Shown here: in pieces, positions 8,321 through 16,296 of the stretch
How positions within the stretch are numbered: the stretch's first letter is position 1
How the letters are laid out: each line of letters starts with the position of its first letter
NCBI GenBank assembly: GCA_041600415.1
Contig: JBFIKF010000007.1
Span: 80,234 to 144,233 of the forward strand
Source: JBFJKD01 sp041600415
Lineage (GTDB): Bacteria > Pseudomonadota > Gammaproteobacteria > Pseudomonadales > Porticoccaceae
Reading direction: 5' to 3'
DNA length: 64,000 nucleotides
Notes under the pieces: model-generated
Databases searched by the model: none
Seen by the model: only the letters and a program-made list of their open reading frames with translations
Told to the model about the DNA's origin: nothing
Program-made: the position numbers and the translations under genes

Positions 8321-9484
8321 ATGGATTTTTCGTTAAGCAGTGAACAGCAAGCCATTGTCGATAGTATCAATGCCCTGATGGCAGATTTTGGCGACAGTTT
8401 TTGGCTGGAGCGGGATAAAACCGGTATATTTCCCGAAGAATTTTATCAGGCAATGGCAGAGGGCGGCTGGCTCGGCGTAACCATGCCGGAGGAATACGGC
8501 GGTGCCAACCTTGGCGTTACCGAAGCTGCGTTGATGATGATGACCGTGGCCAATCACGGCGGCATGTCGGCCGCGTCGGCGGTACATATTAATATTTTTG
8601 GGCCACACCCGATTGTCAAATTCGGCACTCCTGAGCAAAAGGCCCGCTGGTTGCCGCCGTTGATTGCCGGTAAACAGAAAACCTGTTTCGGCGTCACCGA
8701 AGCCAACGCCGGGCTCGATACCACCCGTATTGAAACTTTTGCCAAACGGGATGGGGATAACTACATCATCAACGGCCAGAAAATATGGACCACCACCGCA
8801 CAGCAGGCGGACAAGGTGATGCTGCTAACGCGCACCACGCCCCGGGATGAATGCGCCAAACCCCATCAGGGGATCACCTTATTCTATGCGGATATGGATC
8901 CGGCCCATGTGGAAATCAAAGAAATTGAAAAGATGGGACGTAAAGCGGTCAACTCCAATATGACGTTTTACGACAATTTAGTGGTGTCCAAAGACGATAT
9001 GATTGGCGAAGAAGGTAAAGGCTTTTCGTATATTCTGCATAGCCTTAATCCAGAACGCATCCTGCTCGCCGCCGAAGCGGTGGGTATGGGCCGCAGCGCA
9101 TTATCCCGCGCCACTCAGTACGCCAAGGATCGGGAAGTGTTTGGACGGCCTATCGGCATGAATCAGTCAGTGCAGCATCCTCTTGCTGAAAACTGGATTG
9201 AGCTCGAAGCTGCTTATTTGAAAATCATGTACGCCGCCTGGTTGTACGACAACGGCAAGGAATGTGGCGCCTACGCCAATGGCAGTAAATATTTTGCGGC
9301 GGAAGCAGGTTTTAAAGCCTGTCAGCAGGCGGTGATGACCCATGGTGGCATGGGTTACGCCAAGGAATATCACGTCGAGCGACTGATGCGCGAAGCCATG
9401 CTGCCGCGTCTGGCGCCGGTCAGCCAGAATATGATTCTTAATTTTGTTTCTACGAATGTGTTGGGCCTGCCGCGCTCGTATTAA
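8321..9484 (+). CDS. Acyl-CoA dehydrogenase
   Basis: A standard-length (387 residues) acyl-CoA dehydrogenase starting MDFSLSSEQQ. It has the FAD/substrate block CFGVTEANAGLDTTRIET (about residue 125), DREVFGRPIGMNQSVQHPLA (about 270) and a C-terminal THGGMGYAKEYHVERLMRE motif (about 337). It is the third dehydrogenase in a row and lies only 42 bases after the divergent one, so all three are probably co-transcribed. It may act on the next, less hindered intermediate of the same pathway. Only the family is certain. Confidence 0.93.
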   Translation: MDFSLSSEQQAIVDSINALMADFGDSFWLERDKTGIFPEEFYQAMAEGGWLGVTMPEEYGGANLGVTEAALMMMTVANHGGMSAASAVHINIFGPHPIVKFGTPEQKARWLPPLIAGKQKTCFGVTEANAGLDTTRIETFAKRDGDNYIINGQKIWTTTAQQADKVMLLTRTTPRDECAKPHQGITLFYADMDPAHVEIKEIEKMGRKAVNSNMTFYDNLVVSKDDMIGEEGKGFSYILHSLNPERILLAAEAVGMGRSALSRATQYAKDREVFGRPIGMNQSVQHPLAENWIELEAAYLKIMYAAWLYDNGKECGAYANGSKYFAAEAGFKACQQAVMTHGGMGYAKEYHVERLMREAMLPRLAPVSQNMILNFVSTNVLGLPRSY

Positions 9485-9508
9485 TGTGGGTGATGCGTCG
9501 CGCCGGGT

Positions 9509-9539
9509 AAATACAGGGCCGAGGCCCGTTCTGGTATTT
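9509..9539 (+). repeat. Imperfect hairpin after the acyl-CoA dehydrogenase set
   Basis: AAATAC and GTATTT form the outer stem, with CAG/CTG and GGGCC/GGCCC inside. The structure sits between the last acyl-CoA dehydrogenase stop and the psiE-like start. It has only a weak T-run (TTTG) behind it, so it is at best a leaky terminator. Confidence 0.4.
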
Positions 9540-9558
9540 GCACGATACAGGGTGAACC

Positions 9559-10047
9559 ATGAACGACGAAAAAAATAACTTGCGCCATCACGAGCCCGGG
9601 CACGATCTTCAGCTGGAGCACGAAGATGCCACCATTCGGGTTTTGCACAAGGTTATTCGCGCGGTGGTCAAAGTGCTGGCGATTCTGATGGTGTTCGTTA
9701 TCGTGTGGGGTACCGGTGACGTTGTATTTGTGCTTTATCAGCGCTTAACTGAACCGCCATTTTTGTTGCTTAACATCAGTGATATTCTGGCTACCTTCGG
9801 TTCGTTCCTGGCGGTGTTGATAGCCATAGAAATATTTATCAATATCAGTATGTATTTGAGCACCAACGTTATTCCAGTGCGGCTGGTGGTGGCCACGGCG
9901 CTGATGGCAATTTCCCGTAAAGTCATTATTTTTGATTTCGAGAAAGTGACCCCCGCATATATTTACGCGACCGCTGCGGTGGTGCTGGCTCTGGGTATAA
10001 CCTACTGGCTGACAACTAAAAAACACATCGAGCATAAAGCGGAGTAA
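9559..10047 (+). CDS. PsiE-family inner membrane protein (phosphate-starvation-inducible family)
   Basis: A 162-residue protein with a polar N-terminus of about 30 residues and four hydrophobic stretches (about 38-60, 72-95, 103-122 and 136-153). The spacing and the segment NISDILATFGSFLAVLIAIE fit the PsiE family. The function is not established beyond phosphate-starvation expression in E. coli. GGGTGAACC precedes the ATG. It ends 7 bases before the PPOX flavoprotein gene, with which it probably forms a two-gene unit. Confidence 0.85.
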   Translation: MNDEKNNLRHHEPGHDLQLEHEDATIRVLHKVIRAVVKVLAILMVFVIVWGTGDVVFVLYQRLTEPPFLLLNISDILATFGSFLAVLIAIEIFINISMYLSTNVIPVRLVVATALMAISRKVIIFDFEKVTPAYIYATAAVVLALGITYWLTTKKHIEHKAE

Positions 10048-10054
10048 CAGGCGT

Positions 10055-10711
10055 ATGAGTAATTTGTATGGTGACCAGCACCGCGAGCTACAGGATCATT
10101 TTCAATCTCGCAAAATGGCCGATCGTATTGAAGAATCGATTGTCAGCGATAGCTTGTCAGAGCAGGGCATAGCCTTTATCGAATCTCGGGATATGTTTTT
10201 TCTCTCCACCGTGGACCATCAGGGTCGGCCTACGGTGTCCTACAAGGGTGGCGATATCGGGTTTGTGCGCGTGCTGGATGATCGCACCATTGCGTTTCCA
10301 AATTACGATGGCAACGGCATGTTTTTTTCCATGGGCAATATTCGCGCCAACGCCAATGTTGGGCTGTTGCTGATGGATTTTGAAAATCCCTTTCGCATGC
10401 GCATACAGGGGACCGCGTCTGCTCACACTGAAGATGCTTTACTTGCCGAATACCCCGAAGCCGATATGATCATTCGCGTCGCGGTGTCGCAAACCTGGAT
10501 TAACTGCCCGCGGTATATTCACAAATATCAGAAACTCGCCACTTCCCGTTACGTCCCCAAAGCGGCCTGTGAAACGCCGTACGCGGAGTGGAAGCGCATC
10601 GATTATCTACAAGATGCATTGCCTCCAAAAGATGCTGGCAAAACGGCGTTGTCCGGCGGTACCCTCACCATGGAGGAGTGGGCCGCCAAAGTTGCCCGTG
10701 GCGAGGGTTAG
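10055..10711 (+). CDS. Pyridoxamine 5'-phosphate oxidase-family flavoprotein
   Basis: A 218-residue protein of the FMN-binding split-barrel (PPOX) class. The core MFFLSTVDHQGRPTVSYKGGDIGFVRVLDD (residues 45-75; here named by its ends only) and the FENPFRMRIQGTA strand match the family; the C-terminal WINCPRYIHKYQ block is typical of a conserved group close to YzzA/Pnp-oxidase-like proteins. Members bind FMN, haem or F420, and this one cannot be assigned a substrate. It follows psiE by 7 bases. True pyridoxine-phosphate oxidase (PdxH) is unlikely because its C-terminal substrate motif is absent. Confidence 0.85.
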   Translation: MSNLYGDQHRELQDHFQSRKMADRIEESIVSDSLSEQGIAFIESRDMFFLSTVDHQGRPTVSYKGGDIGFVRVLDDRTIAFPNYDGNGMFFSMGNIRANANVGLLLMDFENPFRMRIQGTASAHTEDALLAEYPEADMIIRVAVSQTWINCPRYIHKYQKLATSRYVPKAACETPYAEWKRIDYLQDALPPKDAGKTALSGGTLTMEEWAAKVARGEG

Positions 10712-10788
10712 CAAAGCTTTCGCCGGCAATACTGGTAGAGCTGGTACTCGCCAGCCCCTGGCGTGTACGCCAACGTAGTGACTGAATA

Positions 10789-11532
10789 ATGATGCAGCAA
10801 AACTCTGATCCTGCACCATTATGGCCAAGCGTTGCGCGCTGGATTGCCAGTTTCATCAATTCGTGGGTGCATTTTCTGCCCCTGCTGGTGGTGTGCGCTT
10901 TTTCCCGACCGTTGGCCTACCGCATTTATCGCAACTGGGTGAAAGTGGCCTGTCGAATTTTTGGCGTCACTTATTCTCTGCGCGATGACAACGCAGGTGA
11001 AACAGTGCCCTCACCGCAGCTGTATGTGTGGCTCAATCAGTCCAATATCGCCGAGGGGCTGATTTGTATGATGTGCCTGCCATCTATCTTTGTGGTTATC
11101 AATATAGAGTATGCGTTGATGCCCCTGTTTGGCTGTGCCAGAGCGCTGATGGGCGACCCGGTTATAGTCCGTCAGTGGAAATGGCAGGCAAAACGCGGCA
11201 TCGAGCGCGCTGTGCGGCGACTACAGGGCGGCGAGAATGCAATGATCAGTATCGAGGGCGCGCGCAGTTCCGATGGGCGCCTGCTACCCTACAAGAAAGG
11301 TCCAGCGGTGCTGGCCATCGGTGCACAGGCCACTATTCTGCCCATGCTGATACGCGGTGGACGGGAGGTGTTGCCGCCTGGAACCTGGCGACTGCGGCCG
11401 GGTCACATCGAAATTCATCTACTCAAGGCTATTCCCACCCAGGGCCTGACCCTCGACGCCCGGGATGCGGTTGTGGAGCAATTGCGCAGCGCGGCGGAAA
11501 ATGAGCTGACCGCGCGCGCTGACGTGCGTTGA
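10789..11532 (+). CDS. Lysophospholipid acyltransferase-like (PlsC-family) protein with altered catalytic block
   Basis: A 247-residue protein with a membrane segment around residues 20-45. The block EGARSSDGRLLPYKKGPAV (about 155) corresponds to motif III of glycerol-phosphate acyltransferases, and ILPMLIRGG matches motif IV. Motif I should read HX4D, but here the equivalent is LNQSNIAEG: the His is replaced by Asn and no Asp sits at +5. Either catalysis uses another residue or the protein is an inactive homologue. It starts about 80 bases after the PPOX gene. Two adjacent ATGs (10789 and 10792) are possible starts. Confidence 0.75.
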   Translation: MMQQNSDPAPLWPSVARWIASFINSWVHFLPLLVVCAFSRPLAYRIYRNWVKVACRIFGVTYSLRDDNAGETVPSPQLYVWLNQSNIAEGLICMMCLPSIFVVINIEYALMPLFGCARALMGDPVIVRQWKWQAKRGIERAVRRLQGGENAMISIEGARSSDGRLLPYKKGPAVLAIGAQATILPMLIRGGREVLPPGTWRLRPGHIEIHLLKAIPTQGLTLDARDAVVEQLRSAAENELTARADVR

Positions 11533-11818
11533 ACATCGGGTTAGCAATTAGCTGGAAAGCTGCTGTTGCCGCGGCACGAGGTGTGGTTAAAAATAAAAAA
11601 TATATGCCACTGACAAGCCGGGAATGCTATTTACCGCGCGATATAAATGTTGTCGATTAGCTCATGACCCTGGACAAATATTTCGAATCCATTTGGATGC
11701 GATATATCCTTTGCTCTCTGGTGGATGGTGCTGGCAATCGAATGGGAACATCGGCGGGGGCCGACGTTAAGCGCGGTGGGCTGATTTTTACCGGAAAAAT
11801 TGTGCAAGGGGTCGTAAC
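11533..11818 (+). other. Intergenic region without a convincing gene
   Basis: The 286 bases between the PlsC-like gene and the ynfA-like gene contain one short open frame (from 11664) with no family features that overlaps the next gene. I see no RNA gene or clear terminator. Confidence 0.4.
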
Positions 11819-12151
11819 GTGGACATTCTCAAAACATTTGCTCTCTTCGGTGTAACCGCTATCGCGGAAATCGCGGGCTGTTATCTGCCGTATCTGTGGC
11901 TCAAACAGGGGCGTTCAATATGGCTGCTGGCTCCAGCGGCCCTTAGCCTTGCGTTATTTGTCTGGCTGTTAACCTTGCACCCCCATGCTGCGGGTCGTGT
12001 GTATGCCGCGTACGGTGGGGTATATATCAGCGTAGCGTTAGGCTGGTTGTGGGCGATAGATGCGGTGCGACCCACGCTAACGGACTGCGTCGGCGTTGCG
12101 GTATGTCTCGTCGGCGTTGCAATAATTATGTGTGGCCCCCGCGTGGCTTGA
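11819..12151 (+). CDS. YnfA/UPF0060-family small membrane protein
   Basis: A 110-residue protein with four hydrophobic helices. It carries the family patterns IAEIAGCYLPYLWLK (near residue 15) and GRVYAAYGGVYISVALGWLWAIDAVRPT (residues 59-86; named by its ends), a pattern shared with SMR-like transporters. The start is GTG, with CAAGGGG 5-10 bases upstream. The physiological substrate of YnfA proteins is not settled; small multidrug-type export has been suggested. It is followed after 23 bases by the ICMT-like gene. Confidence 0.9.
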   Translation: MDILKTFALFGVTAIAEIAGCYLPYLWLKQGRSIWLLAPAALSLALFVWLLTLHPHAAGRVYAAYGGVYISVALGWLWAIDAVRPTLTDCVGVAVCLVGVAIIMCGPRVA

Positions 12152-12174
12152 CGTGTGGGAATGACGGAGTGCAT

Positions 12175-12633
12175 ATGACGGTAAATATCCTGCGATTGCC
12201 AATTTTTTGGATGCTGGTGTTTGCGACGCTGATGGTTGGCGTTGATGCTGCCAGTAGCCTGACGGATGTCAGTGTTCCGGGCCGGCTCGTATGGGTGACG
12301 CTTTTTTTGTCTTCGGGTTGTGCACTGGTCGGCGTCGGCGGAAAATTATTTTTGCGCATCGGTACGACGCTTAACCCGTTACACCCGGAACAGACAACCC
12401 ATCTGGTAACTGGCGGCTTATATGCCGTGACGCGCAATCCCATGTACCTCGGTTTTTTATGCTGGTTGCTGGCGGTTGCTTTGTTTACCAGTGATGCGTT
12501 CAACTTTGTGCTGTTGCCGGTGTTCGTGTTGCTGGTCAACAAAAGATATATCGTTCCCGAAGAGCGCGCCCTCGAGAATTTGTTTGGTAACGACTTTGTG
12601 GTGTATAAAGAAAACGTACGTCGCTGGTTGTGA
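12175..12633 (+). CDS. Isoprenylcysteine carboxyl methyltransferase-like membrane methyltransferase
   Basis: A 152-residue integral membrane protein of the ICMT/PEMT family. The diagnostic block is HLVTGGLYAVTRNPMYLG (around residue 77), with a late EERALENLFG segment (about 126). In bacteria these enzymes methylate small lipids or lipid-like compounds using S-adenosylmethionine; the substrate here is unknown. I chose the ATG at 12175 because the frame upstream overlaps ynfA and adds no family-like sequence. Confidence 0.85.
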   Translation: MTVNILRLPIFWMLVFATLMVGVDAASSLTDVSVPGRLVWVTLFLSSGCALVGVGGKLFLRIGTTLNPLHPEQTTHLVTGGLYAVTRNPMYLGFLCWLLAVALFTSDAFNFVLLPVFVLLVNKRYIVPEERALENLFGNDFVVYKENVRRWL

Positions 12634-12712
12634 GCGGATCAGGTCGCTGCGGATTAACCTGGCTGCTGGTGGGCAGATATGTTGCACCGAATTCTTATAA
12701 GAAGGAGATAAC

Positions 12713-13309
12713 ATGGATATTTCGCTTATTTTATTAATCGTTATTCCCGTGGTGATCGCTGTTTACGTTGCGGCCATCTATAACCAACTTGTGTCGTTGA
12801 AAAATCGCTACAAAAATGCGTTCGCGCAGATCGAAGTGCAACTTAAGCGGCGCTACGATCTGATTCCTAATTTGATAGAAACCGCTAAAGGTTATCTCCA
12901 GCATGAACGTGGAACCCTCGAGGCCGTGATAGCCGCGCGCAATTCCGCGGCGCAAGTGTTGGCCACGGCGGCCGCCGATCCGGGTAATGCAGATGCGATA
13001 AAGTCCTTGATTAGTGCGGAAGGTGCGCTATCCGGCGCGATGGGCAAATTAAGCGTCGTCCTGGAGGCGTACCCCGATCTCAAGGCCAGTGAAAATATGC
13101 TGCAGTTGAGTGAAGAACTGGTCACAACGGAAAACAAGGTGGGGTTTGCCCGGCAGGCGTTTAATGATCAGGTAATGGCCTACAACACCTATAAACAAAG
13201 CTTCCCTCAGGTGTTGTTGGCCGCGACATTCGGCCATGGCGCCGATGCCAGCTTGCTGGAATTCGAGGATCGTGATGCCATACAAACGGCACCGAAAGTT
13301 TCATTCTAA
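12713..13309 (+). CDS. lemA: LemA family protein
   Basis: A 198-residue protein with one N-terminal membrane helix (about residues 4-24) and the LemA core YNQLVSLKNRYKNAFAQIEV (23-42) and RRYDLIPNLIETAKGY (46-61). LemA proteins are coiled-coil, cytoplasm-facing or periplasmic proteins of unclear function, commonly encoded next to HtpX-like or TPM-domain genes. AGAAGGAGATAAC gives a near-ideal ribosome-binding site. It is followed 3 bases later by the M48 protease gene, so the two are translationally linked. Confidence 0.93.
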   Translation: MDISLILLIVIPVVIAVYVAAIYNQLVSLKNRYKNAFAQIEVQLKRRYDLIPNLIETAKGYLQHERGTLEAVIAARNSAAQVLATAAADPGNADAIKSLISAEGALSGAMGKLSVVLEAYPDLKASENMLQLSEELVTTENKVGFARQAFNDQVMAYNTYKQSFPQVLLAATFGHGADASLLEFEDRDAIQTAPKVSF

Positions 13310-13312
13310 GCA

Positions 13313-15208
13313 ATGGATTTTTTCCACGCCCAGGATATGGCGCGCCGTAAAACCGCGCGCCTGGTGGGCTTGTTTATACTCGCGGTACTGAGCCTGATCG
13401 TCATTACCAATGTGCTGGTCATGGTGTTGTTTGGCTTTGTGCACACCGGGGGTGATGGTGTGACGCTCCCACGTATAGCGGCGCAGTTTGACTGGCGCAC
13501 CTTTGCCATGATCGCGGTAGCGGTGACGACAGTTATTGTTGGCGGCAGCACATACAAAATTCTTACCCTGAGCAGCGGCGGCAATGGCCTGGCTCAATCC
13601 CTGGGTGGACGCCTGATCAATCATCACACGTCGGACTTGCACGAACGCAAAGCCCTGAACGTGGTCGAGGAAATGGCCATCGCTTCGGGTACACCCGTGC
13701 CGCCGGTCTATGTGCTGGAGGGCGAGCAGGGAATTAACGCATTCGCAGCAGGTTTTACGCCCCGGGATGCGGTTATTGGTTTAACCCGTGGCGCCATTAC
13801 GCACCTGACGCGGGATGAGTTACAAGGTGTGATCGGACATGAATTTAGTCATATTCTAAATGGCGATATGCGGCTCAATATGCGGCTGACAGGCGTTTTA
13901 CATGGCATCTTGCTAATTGGGTTGATTGGCTATTATCTGTTGCGGTCGGTGCGGCGCGCTTCGAGAAAAGGCTCCGGGACAATTCTCGGTCTGGGTTTGG
14001 GGTTGATGGTTATCGGCTACGCGGGCACATTTTTTGGGAATCTTATCAAAGCATCCATCAGTCGCCAGCGGGAATTTCTTGCCGACGCCGCGGCGGTGCA
14101 GTTTACCCGCAGTAAGCAGGGCATTGCGGGCGCATTAAAAAAAATTGGTGGTTACCCATCGGGGTCGGCGCTCGTCACACCACAGGCGCCGACTATGAGT
14201 CACGGATATTTTTGTCCCGGGGTGGGCTCGCTGGCGCTATCTTTGTTGGCCACCCATCCGCCGTTAGCGGTACGCATCAAACGGCTCGATCCGCGTTGGA
14301 ATGGTGTTTTTGTGTCCGTAACCGCAGAGGTTGCCGACGAGCCGCAAGTGGGCACTGAGCAAAACAAACCAGCACATAACGTCGCAGCGGGTATGTTAAT
14401 CGCCGCCCAGTTAATAGATAACGTGGGACGCACCAGTGCACAGCATCTCGATTATGCAATATCGCTGGTGGCGGAAATTCCGGAAAAAATTCGCGAAGCG
14501 GTACACGAAAGCTACGGTGCGCGGGCTGTGATGTATTGTTTGCTGATGGATCGCAACACAGACATACGCAATAGCCAACTACAGCACCTCAGGGAGTTTG
14601 GTGACGCTGGTATAGTTGATCTGGTGGAAAGCTTGGTGGCGTCGGTGGCTGGGCTGGACATCAAATATCGTTTACCGTTGATTGATATGGCGCTACCAGC
14701 CCTGCGGCAGTTGTCGGCACCGCAGTACCAGCAATTCAGGGAAAACTTACTATTTTTAATGCGCGCCGATCAGCGCATCGATCTGTTCGAATGGTCTTTG
14801 CAACACATACTTTTTCAGCATCTGAATGCCGTTTTCGGGCGCGCTCATACCAGCGCTGGCAAGTATGATTCCATTGCTGCGATCAGTGCGCATAGCGATG
14901 TATTGATCAATATGCTGGTGTACGGTTGTGTGCAGAACCGGGGGGAAATTGAGGCGACGCTAAGTGTTGCTGCACAGGCGCTTGGATTGCGTAAAGTGAA
15001 TCTGCTACCGCGTTCGCAGATTACCGTAGAAAACCTGAATGTGGCGATGGACCAACTTGCGTTGTTACGACCACTGCTTAAACCGCGCCTGTTGAAGGCC
15101 TGTCTCGCGGTTGTCACTCAGGACCAGCAGTACTCCCCCAGGGAGATGGAGCTGATGCGGGCCATAGCCGACGCGCTGGATTGCCCACTGCCACCGTATT
15201 TGGGTTAA
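13313..15208 (+). CDS. HtpX-like M48 membrane metalloprotease with long C-terminal extension
   Basis: A 631-residue protein. Two membrane helices (about 15-38 and 60-80) precede the zinc motif HEFSH (around residue 179), and further helices follow at about 199-216 and 222-242; the third zinc ligand is probably the Glu in REFLADAAAVQFTR (about 254). The first 330 residues match HtpX/Ste24-type proteases, which remove damaged membrane proteins. The remaining 300 residues are a helical extension found in LemA-linked proteases. It starts 3 bases after lemA. A second, periplasmic-type M48 protease lies at 28081-29517. Confidence 0.9.
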   Translation: MDFFHAQDMARRKTARLVGLFILAVLSLIVITNVLVMVLFGFVHTGGDGVTLPRIAAQFDWRTFAMIAVAVTTVIVGGSTYKILTLSSGGNGLAQSLGGRLINHHTSDLHERKALNVVEEMAIASGTPVPPVYVLEGEQGINAFAAGFTPRDAVIGLTRGAITHLTRDELQGVIGHEFSHILNGDMRLNMRLTGVLHGILLIGLIGYYLLRSVRRASRKGSGTILGLGLGLMVIGYAGTFFGNLIKASISRQREFLADAAAVQFTRSKQGIAGALKKIGGYPSGSALVTPQAPTMSHGYFCPGVGSLALSLLATHPPLAVRIKRLDPRWNGVFVSVTAEVADEPQVGTEQNKPAHNVAAGMLIAAQLIDNVGRTSAQHLDYAISLVAEIPEKIREAVHESYGARAVMYCLLMDRNTDIRNSQLQHLREFGDAGIVDLVESLVASVAGLDIKYRLPLIDMALPALRQLSAPQYQQFRENLLFLMRADQRIDLFEWSLQHILFQHLNAVFGRAHTSAGKYDSIAAISAHSDVLINMLVYGCVQNRGEIEATLSVAAQALGLRKVNLLPRSQITVENLNVAMDQLALLRPLLKPRLLKACLAVVTQDQQYSPREMELMRAIADALDCPLPPYLG

Positions 15209-15295
15209 GTGGTAAATTGTCAGTACGCTAACGGTAGGGTGTAGCTCCATGTGGTGAGCATCGGATTGTCGGGTTTAGTTAACAATGGAACTGAC

Positions 15296-15952
15296 ATGAG
15301 CGCATTAGCTAAAACGACTGATCGTGAACAATCCCGGAGTGAAGAAATTGCGAACAGTATCAGTCACGGTGCCGGACTGGTCGCGGCGCTAATCGGGACG
15401 CCGTATCTTATCGCGCACGCGCTACGCCACGGCGAGCTGGCGTTTGTCGTCGGAGCGGGGGTGTTCGCGGCGACAATTATCATTCTGTATCTATCCTCCG
15501 CTCTGTACCACGGATGGCCATCTGGTAAGGTCAAGCGTCTGATGCGCGTCGTCGAGCACTCCGCAATTTACCTGTTGATCGCTGGCACCTACACACCGTT
15601 CACCCTGGGCGTACTGCGTGGTCCCTGGGGCTGGTGGTTGTTAGTGGCTATCTGGGGCCTGGCCGCGGGTGGCGTGGCACTGAAAATATTTGCCAGCATA
15701 CGGCGTCCGGTACTCTCCACCGGTATTTATCTGGTGATGGGCTGGCTGATTGTGGTTGCGCTGCGACCGTTGCTGGAGAATATGCCCGCTGCGGGTATTG
15801 CCTGGTTACTGGGGGGAGGATTATTTTACACAGCCGGAGTCGTGTTTTATCTGCTCGATTCCCGCTTGCACTACGGCCATCTGATCTGGCACCTATTTGT
15901 TCTGGCCGGCACCCTGTGCCATTATTTTGCCGTGCTATGGTATGCGGGCTAG
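15296..15952 (+). CDS. Haemolysin III / PAQR-family membrane protein
   Basis: A 218-residue protein with seven predicted membrane helices and the family signatures EEIANSISHGAG (about residue 14), SSALYHGW (about 66) and EHSAIYLLIAGTYTPF (about 84), with late HLIWHLFVLAG His residues. These residues form a zinc site in the PAQR superfamily. The function in bacteria is uncertain, with links to membrane fluidity or lipid homeostasis. A GTG at 15251 could extend it by 15 residues, but the ATG at 15296 fits the family start better. Confidence 0.9.
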   Translation: MSALAKTTDREQSRSEEIANSISHGAGLVAALIGTPYLIAHALRHGELAFVVGAGVFAATIIILYLSSALYHGWPSGKVKRLMRVVEHSAIYLLIAGTYTPFTLGVLRGPWGWWLLVAIWGLAAGGVALKIFASIRRPVLSTGIYLVMGWLIVVALRPLLENMPAAGIAWLLGGGLFYTAGVVFYLLDSRLHYGHLIWHLFVLAGTLCHYFAVLWYAG

Positions 15953-15973
15953 GTATGCGGGCTAGGTATGCGG
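15940..15973 (+). repeat. 13-bp tandem repeat at the 3' end of the haemolysin III gene
   Basis: The unit GTATGCGGGCTAG occurs twice in full (15940-15965) and then once in part. The stop codon of the upstream gene lies in the first copy. It looks like a replication slippage product with no evident function. Confidence 0.7.
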
Positions 15974-16033
15974 CATCGCAATACCATTAATTGCGAGGCG
16001 TGTTGTTTGTCAGGTTAAATCAGGAGGGGTGCC

Positions 16034-16282
16034 ATGCTGGAATTACGTCCAGGCTGTGAATGCTGTAATAAAGATCTGCCAGCGCAGTCAACCGAGGCGC
16101 GCATCTGTTCCTTCGAATGCACGTTCTGTAGTGAGTGTGCGCACACCAAACTCCAGAACATATGCCCTAACTGCGGTGGCGAGCTGGTCAGCCGTCCCCG
16201 TCGTCCTGTTCATAAACTGGCAAAAAATCCAGCGTCTACACAACGTGTCTATCACCCGGCTGGCTGCGGAGCGACGGCGTAA
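16034..16282 (+). CDS. DUF1272 zinc-ribbon-like small protein
   Basis: An 82-residue protein that starts MLELRPGCECC and carries four Cys pairs or singles in the pattern CECC, CTFC, CAHT and CPNCGG. This is the DUF1272 signature, and the pattern suggests zinc binding. No function is known. CAGGAGGGGTGCC precedes the ATG. It converges with the ABC-F gene, leaving only 14 bases between the stops. Confidence 0.9.
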   Translation: MLELRPGCECCNKDLPAQSTEARICSFECTFCSECAHTKLQNICPNCGGELVSRPRRPVHKLAKNPASTQRVYHPAGCGATA

Positions 16283-16296
16283 TATAGCCAGTCGCT

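Noticed and set aside
11664..11855. Short plus-strand open frame (63 codons) before the ynfA-like gene
   Set aside because: No family-like sequence or good ribosome-binding site, and it overlaps the YnfA start in another frame.
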